Positions 24,588 to 35,200 of a stretch of 51,603 nt of DNA are shown here, one piece after another (position 1 is the stretch's first letter; each line of letters opens with the position of its first letter). The notes beneath the pieces are model-generated. The model was given only the letters and a program-made list of their open reading frames with translations, searched no databases and had not been told where the DNA came from. This stretch comes from Bryobacterales bacterium (GTDB lineage: Bacteria; Acidobacteriota; Terriglobia; Bryobacterales; Bryobacteraceae), in contig JAFAQY010000011.1 in NCBI GenBank assembly GCA_019261985.1, positions 1 through 51,603 of the forward strand, in the 5' to 3' direction. The translations under genes and the position numbers were made by a program.

Positions 24588-26963
24588 ATGCGCCAACCAC
24601 TGCTGCCCTTACTTTTTCTGGCCACAGCCACGTTCGCTTTGGCTGGCGACTTCTCTTACCGTCAACCTCCTAAGGAGATCGTCGACGCCCTCGCCGCGCC
24701 GGCGGCTCCAACCGTATCTGTTAGCCCGCAACACGACTATGCCATTTTCATGCAGCCCGTGCGGTATCCGCCGATCTCGGAAGTGGCGCAGCCGATGCTG
24801 CGCCTGGCGGGCGGACGCATCGATGTGAACACCAATGGGCCGCATTTGGCCCCGTACTTCGTTTCCTTCATGCTGAAGCGGCTTCCCGGCGGCGAGGATA
24901 TTCATTTGACATTGCCAAGCGCCCCCAAGCTGGGCGCGCCGATTTGGAGCCACGATGGCAAACAGTTCGCGTTCACAAATGTGACATCGCATGGAATCGA
25001 GCTGTGGCTTGGCGCGCCGGCAACCGGCGCGACGCGGCGAGTCGCCGAACATGTGAACACAGTGCGGGTTGGTGGCGAGGCGATCCAATGGTTGGGAGAC
25101 AATCGCACGTTGATGGTGACGATGGTGCCCGCCGGCCGCGGAACACCTCCCGCGGAGCCGGCGATTCCGAACGGTCCACATGTTCAGGAGAGCCTGGGCA
25201 ACGCGGGGCCCGCGCCAACATACGAAGACCTGCTGAGTAATCCACATGACGAGGACCTGTTCGACTACTACGCGACGGCGCAGTTGGTCTACATCGATTC
25301 AGCGACGGAACGCCAAACACAGCTCGCAAAGCCGGGAATCTACACCGCTATCCATCCATCGCCGGACGGACAGCACCTGTTGATCGGGCGGCTGCACAAA
25401 CCGTATTCGTATTCACTTCCCGCCCAGGCGTTTCCTCAGGACATCGAGATCTGGGACCGCACCGCCAAAACCGAGTACAAGGTGGCCAGTTTGCCTTTGG
25501 CGGATCACGTTCCGCTGGCGGGCGTTCGCACGGGTCCGCGCGCATATCAATGGCTGCCCGACAAACCTGCAACGCTGGTATGGGTGGAGGCTTTGGATGG
25601 CGGCAATCCGCGCGAGAAAGTGCCGCATCGCGACAAAATCGTGAGCTTGGGCGCGCCCTTTACGGCGCAACCCCGCGATGTTTTCCAAACGGAGCAGCGG
25701 TTCCGGAATTTGCAGATTCTGGCTGGCGGAAAAGCGCTGGTAGGAGATTATGAGCGCGTGCAGCGCATCGAGCGCACGCTGGCGATTGATCTGGAAAACC
25801 CCACAATCCCGGCTCGTGTGGTGTTCACCCGCAACGAACGCGATGCGTATCGCGATCCGGGAAAGCCGGTCATGCGAATATCTTCCGAGGGCCGCCGGCA
25901 GGCGATGCAGGTGGGCGATGAAATCTTTCTTACCGGAGAAGGCGCTTCGCCAGCGGGCGATAAACCGTTCCTCGATCGATTCAATCTTACTAACGGCAAG
26001 GCGCAGCGTATTTTTCAATCTTCCGGCGGGTACGAGGAAATTGTGGAGGTGCTTGATGACGCGGGCGCCAAGCTGCTTACGCGCCGCGAAAGTCCTACCG
26101 AGCCGCCGAACTATTTCATCCGCTCCGGCGCGAGCCTTACGAAGCTGACCGATTATTCGGACCCGATGCCGCAAGCAGCGGGCGTGAAGAAGCAACTGGT
26201 CACATACAAGCGTGCTGATGGAGTGCCGCTGTCTTTCACGGTGTACTTGCCCGCCAATTACAAAGCTGGAACGCGGCTACCGGCGCTGATATGGGCATAC
26301 CCTTATGAGTTCAGCGATACCGACACCGCGGGCCAAGTGACCGGGCACGCGGATCAGGCATTTAATCAGCTCAATTATCACCAGCTTGCGGTTCTGCATG
26401 GATACGCCTTGATCGATAACGCGGCGATGCCCATCGTGGGCGATGCCGACACCGTGAACAATACGTACGGCGAGCAGCTTTTAATGGATGCGCAAGCGGC
26501 GGTGGACAAAGCCGTGGAAATGGGCTTCGCGGACCGCGACCGGATCGGCGTTTTTGGGCACAGTTACGGGGCGTTCATGACGGCGAATCTGGTTGCACAT
26601 TCGAAGCTGTTTCGCGCCGCCGTCGCCGAGAGCGGCGCATACAATCGCACCCTGACGCCCTTCGGTTTCCAGAGCGAGCGGCGAACTTTCTGGGAGGTTC
26701 CGGACGTTTACACGAAGATGTCGCCATTTTGGTTCGCGGACAAGATCAAGACTCCGCTGCTGCTGATTCATGGCGAAGCGGACGATAACACCGGCACGTT
26801 CCCGATTCAATCCGAGCGCATGTACGCGGCGGTGAGGGGCAACGGGGGAACGGTGAGATTGGTGATGCTACCGGCCGAAGCTCACGGCTACCGGGGTATG
26901 GAGTCGATGGAGCATGTGCTGTTCGAGGAGCTTGAGTGGTTTGATAGGTATTTGAAGCAGTGA
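24588..26963 (+). CDS. S9 family (prolyl oligopeptidase-type) serine peptidase, exported
   Basis: The protein is 791 aa. A signal peptide (MRQPLLPLLFLATATFALAG) is followed by an N-terminal beta-propeller region (about 40-540) and a C-terminal alpha/beta hydrolase domain. The catalytic triad is visible: Ser659 in GVFGHSYGAF, Asp732/Asp733 in HGEADDNTG, and His766 in PAEAHGYRG. The layout matches the glutamyl/acyl-aminoacyl peptidase branch of family S9 rather than classical prolyl oligopeptidase. It would cleave short peptides in the periplasm. The gene stands alone between divergent and convergent neighbours. Confidence 0.92.
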   Translation: MRQPLLPLLFLATATFALAGDFSYRQPPKEIVDALAAPAAPTVSVSPQHDYAIFMQPVRYPPISEVAQPMLRLAGGRIDVNTNGPHLAPYFVSFMLKRLPGGEDIHLTLPSAPKLGAPIWSHDGKQFAFTNVTSHGIELWLGAPATGATRRVAEHVNTVRVGGEAIQWLGDNRTLMVTMVPAGRGTPPAEPAIPNGPHVQESLGNAGPAPTYEDLLSNPHDEDLFDYYATAQLVYIDSATERQTQLAKPGIYTAIHPSPDGQHLLIGRLHKPYSYSLPAQAFPQDIEIWDRTAKTEYKVASLPLADHVPLAGVRTGPRAYQWLPDKPATLVWVEALDGGNPREKVPHRDKIVSLGAPFTAQPRDVFQTEQRFRNLQILAGGKALVGDYERVQRIERTLAIDLENPTIPARVVFTRNERDAYRDPGKPVMRISSEGRRQAMQVGDEIFLTGEGASPAGDKPFLDRFNLTNGKAQRIFQSSGGYEEIVEVLDDAGAKLLTRRESPTEPPNYFIRSGASLTKLTDYSDPMPQAAGVKKQLVTYKRADGVPLSFTVYLPANYKAGTRLPALIWAYPYEFSDTDTAGQVTGHADQAFNQLNYHQLAVLHGYALIDNAAMPIVGDADTVNNTYGEQLLMDAQAAVDKAVEMGFADRDRIGVFGHSYGAFMTANLVAHSKLFRAAVAESGAYNRTLTPFGFQSERRTFWEVPDVYTKMSPFWFADKIKTPLLLIHGEADDNTGTFPIQSERMYAAVRGNGGTVRLVMLPAEAHGYRGMESMEHVLFEELEWFDRYLKQ

Positions 26964-26988
26964 TTGGGGTGGCGGACCCTAGCGCGGC

Positions 26989-27780
26989 TTATACACTTCC
27001 TGCGTCAATCGCAATCAACGTCTGCGCTTGCGACACGATCTGTATGGTGACGCAAACGCGCATCGGGAATTCGGCGTATGGAACAGTCCCGCGCCAACGG
27101 TTGTGGGCTTCGGCAGACAGGTAATACGTGTCGGTGTCCTGATCAATCGCAGTAAGCAGATCCTGCAAATCATCTTGCCGAAATCCGAACCCGCGAATCA
27201 TTTGCCGCAGATTCGAAAGGTGCCAGGCGGCGCCGTTACCCCGATGGACGTGATCGATGGCGTGAATCGTTGCGCCATTTGGTTTTAAGAAGCGTCTCAT
27301 TCCGGCGAACACATTGCTCAAGGAGGCGCCGGATATGTGCTCCAATACCGAGATAGAATATATGCAATCGAAAGAGCTTTCCTCTATTCCACTGAGGTCT
27401 TTCCCAAATGTGGATCGTAGGAAGTTTAGCTTGGGGTATCGCCTCCGATATTCCTGATACGCGGTGGGGCCATTGCCGGATCCATCGTAAGGGTCGACAA
27501 CCCAGACCTCATGGCCGACCTGGGCAAGAAGATTCGCAATAACCGGCTCGCCCGCCCCGATCTCTAACAGTTTTCCAGGGCGCTGCATTGTTGCAACAAT
27601 GGCCTTGAAGACCCAAGGGCGTTGACAGTCCTTCAAGTCGCCGCTTGTTGTCAAGTTCGGGAGATTCTCCACACTATCGCAGTAATCCCGGACGGTTCCA
27701 TAGCTTAGCCGCTGCAGCGGATAGCTCCGGTATAAACGAGCGAGCTGATCTGCGTCAGTGTTGCCCAAGTGCAGGGACAT
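26989..27780 (-). CDS. SAM-dependent class I methyltransferase
   Basis: The protein is 263 aa from MSLHLGNTDADQLARLYRSY. Motif I is KLLEIGAGEPVIANLL, motif II WVVDPYDGS, and a SISVLEHISG segment corresponds to the methyltransferase_11 post-I region. The C-terminus has a basic, aromatic segment. The substrate is unknown; the neighbourhood suggests a sugar or glycan. The start at 27780 is preceded by GGGGAG and gives only a 26-bp overlap with the WbsX gene; the earlier possible start (27864) would overlap by 110 bp. Confidence 0.82.
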   Translation of the reverse strand: MSLHLGNTDADQLARLYRSYPLQRLSYGTVRDYCDSVENLPNLTTSGDLKDCQRPWVFKAIVATMQRPGKLLEIGAGEPVIANLLAQVGHEVWVVDPYDGSGNGPTAYQEYRRRYPKLNFLRSTFGKDLSGIEESSFDCIYSISVLEHISGASLSNVFAGMRRFLKPNGATIHAIDHVHRGNGAAWHLSNLRQMIRGFGFRQDDLQDLLTAIDQDTDTYYLSAEAHNRWRGTVPYAEFPMRVCVTIQIVSQAQTLIAIDAGSV

Positions 27781-28903
27781 ATTCGGATGCGGACTCCCCG
27801 CCCACGACTGGTACAGAGGAAGTAGCGCGGTAAAGCGCGTTTCGAGTCGCAGCAAGTCTGGCATGCCCTAATCGCTGATCGGGCTCGAGATATGCGCCCT
27901 CGGCCCATTCGTTCCACGCATTTATGAATACGAAGCGGGAAGCGTGCTGTAAGGATTGTTTCGCTACGTGATAAAGCCACTCCTCATAAAGAGCGGGACT
28001 GGAATGAACTAAGATATGAGCCTTTCTCCCACGTCGCGGTGTATTGTCCCATGCGGGTGTGACACCGCGATAGAACAGATACTCAGGCCACGGCATCGCG
28101 ACATGCTTGCGGACAATCCCGGAGTAATCCTCCAGGTAACCCTCGAAATCGGGGTGGATTCCGGGGAATGAACCCGGGTCGATGAAAGCCCTCTTGGCGT
28201 GAGGAGGGAACTCCACCGCCGCATCAAACCCATATTCGCGGGGGTCGGTGATCCCGAAACTCTGGACTGCGCAGAGGTGAACCGTACCGAGACCGGATGC
28301 CGCACAAAGCTCTCTCCAGCGTCTCGATATGGAGCGGGCGTTTGGTAATAAATCGGCCCGGTAGACCAAAAGCATGGGCGCGCCATCCAATCGTATATAG
28401 CGTTCATCCCGCATGATCGGAATGACATCCTCAATAAAGCGATCACAGCAAGAACTCGAATAATCGTGCCGGATCAGAACCTGTTCAGTGCCGCCGTCCC
28501 ACGCACGAGTCCAGTTTTCATTCGCCCAGCAAATACAAAATGGAAACTCCGGTTGGCCCGACCTAAGCATTCCTTCTAACGGCCGCTCGAGCAGCTTGTA
28601 CCCGTTGAACCAATAATAATAAAGGCAGAAGCCGAAGACGCCATATTGCCTTGCCAGCGCAGCTTGTTGCTCCAGCACTTCCGGTACGCGAAGATCGTAG
28701 AATCCCAAATCCGCGGGGAGCTGGGGCTGATAATGGCCCTGATAGTTGGGCTGGGTCCGAGTTACATTGGTCCATTCGGTAAAGCCCTTACCCCAGAATG
28801 CGTCGTTTTCTTGGATGGGATGGAACTGCGGAAGGTAAAACGCAATTGGCTTCACTTCAGTTGTGTCTGCTTGTTCGCAACCGCGCAAGTGGTACACCCT
28901 CAC
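27755..28903 (-). CDS. WbsX family glycosyltransferase / GH99-like protein
   Basis: The protein is 382 aa with a GTG start. It has the WbsX signature at both ends: IAFYLPQFHPIQENDAFWGK with GFTEWTNV at the N-terminus, FGFCLYYYWFNG in the middle, FCICWANENWTRAWDG, and FVFINAWNEWAEGAYLEPD near the C-terminus. WbsX-like proteins are found in O-antigen and capsule loci and have a fold like endo-alpha-mannosidase GH99; whether they transfer or cleave sugars is unsettled. It is translationally coupled to the methyltransferase gene downstream. It marks the start of the polysaccharide island. Confidence 0.88.
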   Translation of the reverse strand: MRVYHLRGCEQADTTEVKPIAFYLPQFHPIQENDAFWGKGFTEWTNVTRTQPNYQGHYQPQLPADLGFYDLRVPEVLEQQAALARQYGVFGFCLYYYWFNGYKLLERPLEGMLRSGQPEFPFCICWANENWTRAWDGGTEQVLIRHDYSSSCCDRFIEDVIPIMRDERYIRLDGAPMLLVYRADLLPNARSISRRWRELCAASGLGTVHLCAVQSFGITDPREYGFDAAVEFPPHAKRAFIDPGSFPGIHPDFEGYLEDYSGIVRKHVAMPWPEYLFYRGVTPAWDNTPRRGRKAHILVHSSPALYEEWLYHVAKQSLQHASRFVFINAWNEWAEGAYLEPDQRLGHARLAATRNALYRATSSVPVVGGESASEYVPALGQH

Positions 28904-29013
28904 TTGAGATCCAGACCGGCGGACCTTCGGTCATCAAACATACAACATCTTAGCGTACATTGCCCCAAACCCGGGTCTGCGCGCCCGCGGCTGACTACAC
29001 GATCTTGCACAAG

Positions 29014-29465
29014 ATGGCTTCTTATCAGATAGATGCGGTACGCGGAACGGCCGTTCTATGGATGGGCTGTTGCACCGACCATGTGCTCGCGAAACCCGTC
29101 CAGGTTCGCATTTCCATCGATGGCCTTGCCGCGAGAACAACAACGGCAGCGTGCGAGCCGCCAGGCCTATTATCGGCTGGTTTCAGAACATGCTGTGACG
29201 GGTTTGAGTTCGAAATCCCCCTCGAGTTTGACGAAATCACTGCTTCAGCGCCCTCGTCTTCCACCCAGCATGATTGCCTTCTTCCACCGCGAGTTCTTTG
29301 ATTCGCCATGGCTCCAACTGCGCACTGCAGCGGCTTGGCGATCCGGTGCATATTCGGGTCGGCCCCCTTCAATCTTCATCCGCGGAGCAGCCAAATGCGG
29401 AACAACCTGGCTTCATGCATTTTGGACCCGAAGTTTCGTGAGGTTTTGCCGTTTTATTATTGATC
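29014..29465 (+). pseudogene. Decayed sulfotransferase paralogue
   Basis: Two frames together match the N-terminal 150 residues of the intact sulfotransferase that follows. From the ATG at 29014, frame 1 gives MASYQIDAVRGTAVLWMGCC, then AKPVQVRISIDGLAARTTTA and GFEFEIPLEFDEITA. Then a shift to another frame gives SIFIRGAAKCGTTWLHAFW, the nucleotide-binding motif. A third frame may hold a match to the next strand. The rest of the catalytic domain is missing. The TGW found in the intact GWA motif is damaged here (LWMGC). It is a dead tandem duplicate. Confidence 0.8.
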
Positions 29466-29904
29466 CCGGTGTGTTCCCGCTTGTTAATATGAATCCGCTT
29501 AACCTATCTTAATATTAATCCGGTTACGCGTCCCGACCTGCAATGTTAGGCCATGTGGATTGCTCACCCTAATACATGACTACGCCACTACTACGAGCCG
29601 TACAGTCGTAACTTGGAATTTAGCTCGAGAGGTCTTTCCGTTGATATTGATAACTTTGAATGCGACATAGCCGGACTGACATCGTAATAGTCAAGGCCAC
29701 GGGGCCACCCTCCTGAAGAAAGGGTCTGTTAGTGTTCTTAGTAATTGGGCTTGGCCCGCGCGTGCGGCTTGCCGAGGAGAGCCTGTCGCTTGCCAATTCT
29801 TCATTTTTTTGCCGCGTTGCGCGGAACTGAGGAAACCAAAAATGGGCGTCATCAGACTCGGGTAACCTCCCGGTGGTTTTGGATCGTTACTATACTAGAT
29901 TTAA
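29466..29904. other. Gap between the sulfotransferase remnant and intact gene
   Basis: This is 439 bp, less GC-rich than its surroundings, with stops in all frames and no recognisable protein similarity. It may be eroded sequence from the duplicated sulfotransferase. A TATACT (29891-29896) lies just before the next start codon. Confidence 0.5.
29891..29896 (+). promoter_or_regulatory. Possible -10 element of a leaderless sulfotransferase transcript
   Basis: TATACT ends 8 nt before the ATG at 29905, and no Shine-Dalgarno precedes that ATG. A start site at the ATG itself would give a leaderless mRNA. No matching -35 hexamer is evident. Confidence 0.25.
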
Positions 29905-31044
29905 ATGCGTTCCTGTCAGGGGTATGTTGACCACGTGCGGGGCCGAACAGTGCATGGATGGGCCTACAGTCGCGATGATATGTTTGCGAACCCGATCCAG
30001 GTTCGAATCTTCATAAACGGCATCGAGGCCGGAATGGCAACTGCGGATTGCAACCGCCCGGACCTGTTGTCCGCCGGCTTCAAAACGTCCTGTCACGGGT
30101 TTGAGTTCGTAATCCCAATGGAGTTTGACGAAGTCACCTCGGTTCGCGCTTTCATCGACAACACTGATTACGAGTTACCTGCGTCCGCGCCGGATCATTT
30201 GATTGATCCCGGGTTTAGCCGCCCATTGCCTGAAACATGGCGATCCGGTGAAAGCACCTATCGCTTTCCGTCATTTTTCATTCTCGGCGCCGCCAAATGT
30301 GGGACTACATCCCTTCATGGATACCTTGCGGCGCACCCACTCATATGTATGTCGAATCCGAAAGAACCCTTTTATTTTGAGGCCGAATGTTCGTACGGGG
30401 AAAAATTCTATTTCAACCGGTACTTCTGGCAATGGAACGATGAGCAAGTAGTCGGGGAGGCAAGACACCGAAATCTTTACCTGCCCTTTGTTCCGCCCCG
30501 AATTCACGCCTACAATCCCGACGCCAAGCTGATCGTCCTTTTGCGAAATCCCATTGAACGATGTGTATCGCATTGGTGGCACTGGTACAGCCGCGGTTTA
30601 GATCCGTTGCCCTTTTGGAAAGCCGTACAAGATGACTTCGAGCGAATCCAATCGGGTTCAGACCTGAGCACGCCGGAAGCGGCAGCGATGTATGCGCGTA
30701 CTCTTGATGCTCAGGGGCAGGGCTGCTTCAGAACCTACCTTGACAGCGGATACTATTACGAGCAAATTCTGCGTTATACGGAACTGTTTCCTGTAGAACG
30801 CCTGAAAATAATTTTCTGCGATGATTTTTTTCGAGATCCCGCCGCAACAGTACGAGAGGTTTTAGAGTTTCTAAATATAGACCCGGACTCGTCGCCGTTG
30901 CCCGACGTGACGCCTCATAACGTGTCCAAGCCAGGTATGTTCACAGGTGTCGACGATCGCGCAATAACATGGCTGCGGAGCCACTATTGGCGACACAATC
31001 GTAAATTGGAGGATTGGCTGGAGAGGTCCCTGCCCTGGGGTTGA
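29905..31044 (+). CDS. Sulfotransferase with N-terminal GWA module
   Basis: The protein is 379 aa. Residues about 5-95 form a small beta-rich module (GRTVHGWAYSRDD ... NRPDLLSAGF ... GFEFVIP). Residues about 118-379 are a PAPS-dependent sulfotransferase: the 5'-phosphosulfate loop LGAAKCGTTSLHGYL carries Lys131, and the 3'-phosphate motif LRNPIERCVSHWW carries Arg214 and Ser222. It is probably cytoplasmic or membrane-associated and sulfates a sugar or glycan being built by neighbouring enzymes. The substrate is unknown. The N-terminal module recurs in lipoproteins and membrane proteins at 42-51 kb. Confidence 0.9.
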   Translation: MRSCQGYVDHVRGRTVHGWAYSRDDMFANPIQVRIFINGIEAGMATADCNRPDLLSAGFKTSCHGFEFVIPMEFDEVTSVRAFIDNTDYELPASAPDHLIDPGFSRPLPETWRSGESTYRFPSFFILGAAKCGTTSLHGYLAAHPLICMSNPKEPFYFEAECSYGEKFYFNRYFWQWNDEQVVGEARHRNLYLPFVPPRIHAYNPDAKLIVLLRNPIERCVSHWWHWYSRGLDPLPFWKAVQDDFERIQSGSDLSTPEAAAMYARTLDAQGQGCFRTYLDSGYYYEQILRYTELFPVERLKIIFCDDFFRDPAATVREVLEFLNIDPDSSPLPDVTPHNVSKPGMFTGVDDRAITWLRSHYWRHNRKLEDWLERSLPWG

Positions 31045-31051
31045 GTGCCAG

Positions 31052-32206
31052 TTACCGCAGGCGGGCGTAGAAGTCCTTCAATGCGGGAACATTTTTCGAC
31101 CAGCTCAATCGCTCGATCGCAAATTGCTTACCGGCGGCCCCGATTCGCGCGGCTAGGCTGGCATCGTCGAGAATGAGTTCGATCTTCTGCGCAATTTCGA
31201 TTGCATCTCCGGAATCGAGCAGCATTGCCTCGACGCTATCGCGCACCGACAGGCCTAGGTTCGTTCGGGGAAGAATCACGGGTTTGCCGGACGCGAAAAA
31301 TTCCGGCAGCTTGGAGGGAAATCGATAATCGTTGAAACGACCGGCACGGCCTGGCTGGACCAGAACATCGGCGATTCTTAAGATTGAATACAAGCGCGAT
31401 CTTGGAAGAAATCCTAACTCAAGAACGGCTCCGTTCTCGACAGCCTCTTGAATCCATGTAGCTGCAATGTATTGTCCGCCGGTCTTCAGGAGCGTGATAT
31501 GGCGACCCGAGCGTCGCAAAGCCTGCACAGCGAGAAAAAGGCTGCGTACTTCCGAAGCATTCGTTTCATGAATATTGCCGTTATATACCAGTACGGACTC
31601 TTTCTCAAGAAAGCCATACTGTCTTCGCGAATCCTCGAGGCAGTCTAGATTCAGGAACTGAGGGTCAAAACCAGGCCAGAATACCAGCCCAGGAATGTTC
31701 GAGGGTTTAAATTCCAGAAGGCGATCAATGACCGCGGTAACTCCGCTAGCGCTTGCCAGGAATTCCCGATAACGGAGCGGGTGCGATCGGTGCGTCGGCA
31801 CGATTTCGTCCATCGCCTCTTTTGTGAGCCGGTAGAGTTCAGCGTATTTCGCCGTACCTAACTCCGTTTCAAGAATGACATCCTCATTGTCCTCGAGATG
31901 AACCACATATTTGGCCCGCCCCTGGACGGCCAACCGGAGGGTAAGTTTACGCACGAGCTCACGCGGGGTCCACGCATGAATTACGTCCGCGCCTTGTCCA
32001 TTTGGAAAAACGACCGGGGCGGCATATGCATTTGCATATGAGATGGCAGTGAACTTGGGCGTGCCGTGCTCAGTGACCGTCGATTCGTCATCCGGAACGC
32101 ATACCACGCAATTGACACCCAAATCGCTCAACTGATTAGCAATGCTAAAGATGTGAATCGCGCTGTTTCCGCGAAAATTACAATGACTGATAAATAGTAC
32201 GTTCAC
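31052..32206 (-). CDS. Glycosyltransferase family 4-like protein
   Basis: The protein is 384 aa from a GTG at 32206 that overlaps the preceding stop as GTGA. It has a GT-B fold: the N-terminal domain begins VNVLFISHCNFRGNSAIHIF, and the C-terminal domain has VLVYNGNIHETN, a VLQ/VQPGRAGRFNDYRFPSKLPEF acceptor/donor-binding segment and FASGKPVI. The PSKLPEFFASGKPVI element is the usual nucleotide-sugar-binding region of GT4 enzymes. It retains the sugar configuration. The donor is not predictable. It is co-translated with the large fusion protein upstream. Confidence 0.85.
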   Translation of the reverse strand: MNVLFISHCNFRGNSAIHIFSIANQLSDLGVNCVVCVPDDESTVTEHGTPKFTAISYANAYAAPVVFPNGQGADVIHAWTPRELVRKLTLRLAVQGRAKYVVHLEDNEDVILETELGTAKYAELYRLTKEAMDEIVPTHRSHPLRYREFLASASGVTAVIDRLLEFKPSNIPGLVFWPGFDPQFLNLDCLEDSRRQYGFLEKESVLVYNGNIHETNASEVRSLFLAVQALRRSGRHITLLKTGGQYIAATWIQEAVENGAVLELGFLPRSRLYSILRIADVLVQPGRAGRFNDYRFPSKLPEFFASGKPVILPRTNLGLSVRDSVEAMLLDSGDAIEIAQKIELILDDASLAARIGAAGKQFAIERLSWSKNVPALKDFYARLR

Positions 32207-35200
32207 GCGTGAGCAGTCGCGAGCACCTGGGAGCAAACTGGGATTTGCGGCACGTATTTCGAGATGTAGTAGGGATCCCCCTCTTGGACCAAACTGTGCC
32301 AGCGATCTGAAAAGAGATCCGCGTCCAGCTTACAGCCAATCGGGGCTGCGGGTTCAATGCGTCTACGGACGATAGCCTGAGGCGTTACAATATTGCGTCT
32401 GCCTAAAGCTCTCGCCCGCAAAGAAAGATCAGCTCCATCAAAAACTGATGTAGAAAAGTATTTGACGTTGCCGCCTGATTGCTGGAATAGGCGGGCGGAA
32501 ACCATGAGACACTCTCCGGAAACGGAGCTTACTTCACGCGCACAGGATAATGAGCCAGCGTAACCATCGGATCGTGGAGGCCGTCCTCTCATGGAATACC
32601 CTAATCCATGATCCACTCCCAATACCAGCCCCGAACACCAAACCGTCTCGCCTAACAAAATTAGAGGAGACGCGCAACCCACATCTGGCTGCTCGCAGTA
32701 AATGAGAAGGGTTTCTATCCAGTCCTTTTCTACAATTTCCAGATCAGCATCGATCCATATGAGAAAATCGTGCGCGTCGAGGCGCCGGTGAACTTCTTCC
32801 AAGTTCGCGACATAGATACGTGGGTCGTCGGGCAGAGCGCGCGAAACAACTGGCGAAACCGCAACAAGAAAATTCGGGTAAGAAGACCGCTCGACAATTG
32901 AATGAACCGCAAAGGTGGACGGTTCTGGGGTGTCCCGAACAGCGATTATGACCCGTGGGTGTGTTGATCGCGAAATCGCCCGAATCGTCATGCGGTGGGG
33001 CAGCGATGGGTGCGGAATTGCAATGGCGCCGATGCCAAGCCGTTGAAGGTGAGCGTTCACGGCGGAAGCTTGGACCGGTTCGAGCGGGCCTTTTGCGTTT
33101 GTGGCGGACGCTACGCTGCCGGGAACGGCGCGCCAATGGTACAAGATTCGCGGAATGTGTCCGACCTTATCCGTCTTCTCGGAGACTCGCAGCATGAATT
33201 CAAAATCCTGAATGCGTTCAAACCGTGAATCGAAACCGCCAAGTTCACGAAACAGCTCCGCCCGCACGACGAGCAGGTGGTTCACAAACATGACGCCGCG
33301 GAACAACTCTGGGGACCAATCCGGTTTTAACAGCGTTCCGATTCGGTGGCCATCTGCGTTAATCGTATCTTGGTCTGTATAAACAGCATCTAGGGTAGGA
33401 TTTCTTTCCAGTGCCTTGGCGATCTCCAAAAGCGCATCGCAATCCAATTCGTCATCATGATCGAGGAAACCGATGTAATCGCCCCGAGCTAGAACCGAAG
33501 CCGCATTCGAGGCTTTCGCAATTCCCTGCGTTGTCGCGCCAAACTCGATTTCGATACGCGCGTCTTGTAATTCGATGTACTCCTTCAAAATTGAAGCGGT
33601 CTCAGTCCGATCCGATCCGTCGTCATAGATACATAGCTGCCATTTGGAGTAGGACTGTCGTCGGACAGATTCTATTGCTTGACGAAGGACACCAGCGGCG
33701 GTGTTGAAAACTGGCATCACAATCGAAAATAGAGGCCCGTTGGGAACCACGGTCGTGGCCGCGTCTGACCCCGAACATTGGCGGGAAGCACCCGGGTTGG
33801 CTTGCTCATGAGTTACAGACGGTCGCAGGACCGTTGAGGGTATGTCGTACCTACCGTATTGCCAGTAATGAAGGAGCGGATTAACCCGGTTTTCCGCGAC
33901 ATCATGCCGTTCCCTCAAATATTCGACTGGGTCAAATTCCGGATGCGGCTGGCGATTTTCGTTCGCACCGAACGCATAATAATGTATCAAAGGATTCAAA
34001 CGCCGCCGAACGACATCCGGATTATTTACCGTGTAATACCGCGTATTGAAAAGCGGATGCGGATCTCGTCCCTCATCTGCACCGAATCCTATATAATGCC
34101 CCCACAAATTACGGCTGCGAGACAAATCGGGATTTGACGAAGCATAGAATTGCGGGGAGAACAATGGATTGGACGGGAGGAAAAACCTTCCCAGCGGAAA
34201 GTAGCCACCAGACACGGCCTTCGCTATTATCTTCCCCGTAATTACAAACGCGCTGGACTGGTATAGACACTTCAAAAAAAGTTCATGCGCCTTTAGAACG
34301 AGAGTTCCAACGGCTCGAAGCGGTGAAGTTATCTGCCATGAGAAAGAACTGCGAATGGCATTTAGATTTCGCAAACGCTCCTCCGCTCTCCTCCCCTCCG
34401 CTTGAAGACTGATCTGGAGCGCCGTCCTTTCCCTTTCGACATGTTGCTGTCTGGAAGCCCACAATTGAGATTCCCGGTTATACCGACGTGCCTGTGCCGC
34501 GAGGTCAGAAGTCACTCCGGCCACTAATTTCTGCAGTCGGGCGTTTTCGTCTTCCAGCGTCTGCTGTTTGGCAGCGCGCTGGAGAGATAGCTCACTTTGA
34601 CGTTGAGTCTGTTCAAGGAGGCGAGCGTTTTCCTCTTCTAGCGCTTGCTGTTTGGCAGCCCACTGCAGAGATAGCTCGCTTTGGCGTTGAGTTTGTTCCA
34701 GGAGGCGGGCGTTTTCCTCTTCCAGCGTTCGCTGTTTGGTAGCCCACTGCAGAGATAGCTCGCTTTGACGTTGAGTCTGTTCCAGGAGGCGCGCGTTTTC
34801 GTCTTCCAGCGTTCGCTGTTTGGTAGCCCACTGCAGAGATAGCTCGCTTTGGCGTTGAGTCTGTTCCAGGAGGCGGGCGTTTTCCTCTTCCAGCGTTTGC
34901 TGTTTGGCCGCCGACTCCTGGAGGTACAACGCCTTCTGCTCCTCATATTTCCGTTTTAGCTGTTCAACAGATTGGCCGAGCTCGAAGATAGCTGCTGAAC
35001 AGTGCTCTAAAACCGCCGGCGAAGAGTGAAAATCGGGATCGACCCGTAGCCGGCAGTGAATTCGCAAGGTTGCCGCCCGATCGGGCACTTCGAAGTTGGG
35101 AAGATAGAGTTGTGGATCCACTCCGAAACTGAGAATCGTCAGTGGACTTTCACTAGGGACTTGGACCGCAGTGCCCCCATAGTCAAGTTCGTCCATAGTG

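Noticed and set aside
34541-34910. CRISPR array
   Set aside because: The 84-bp units are contiguous with no spacers and lie in a coding frame as heptad repeats.
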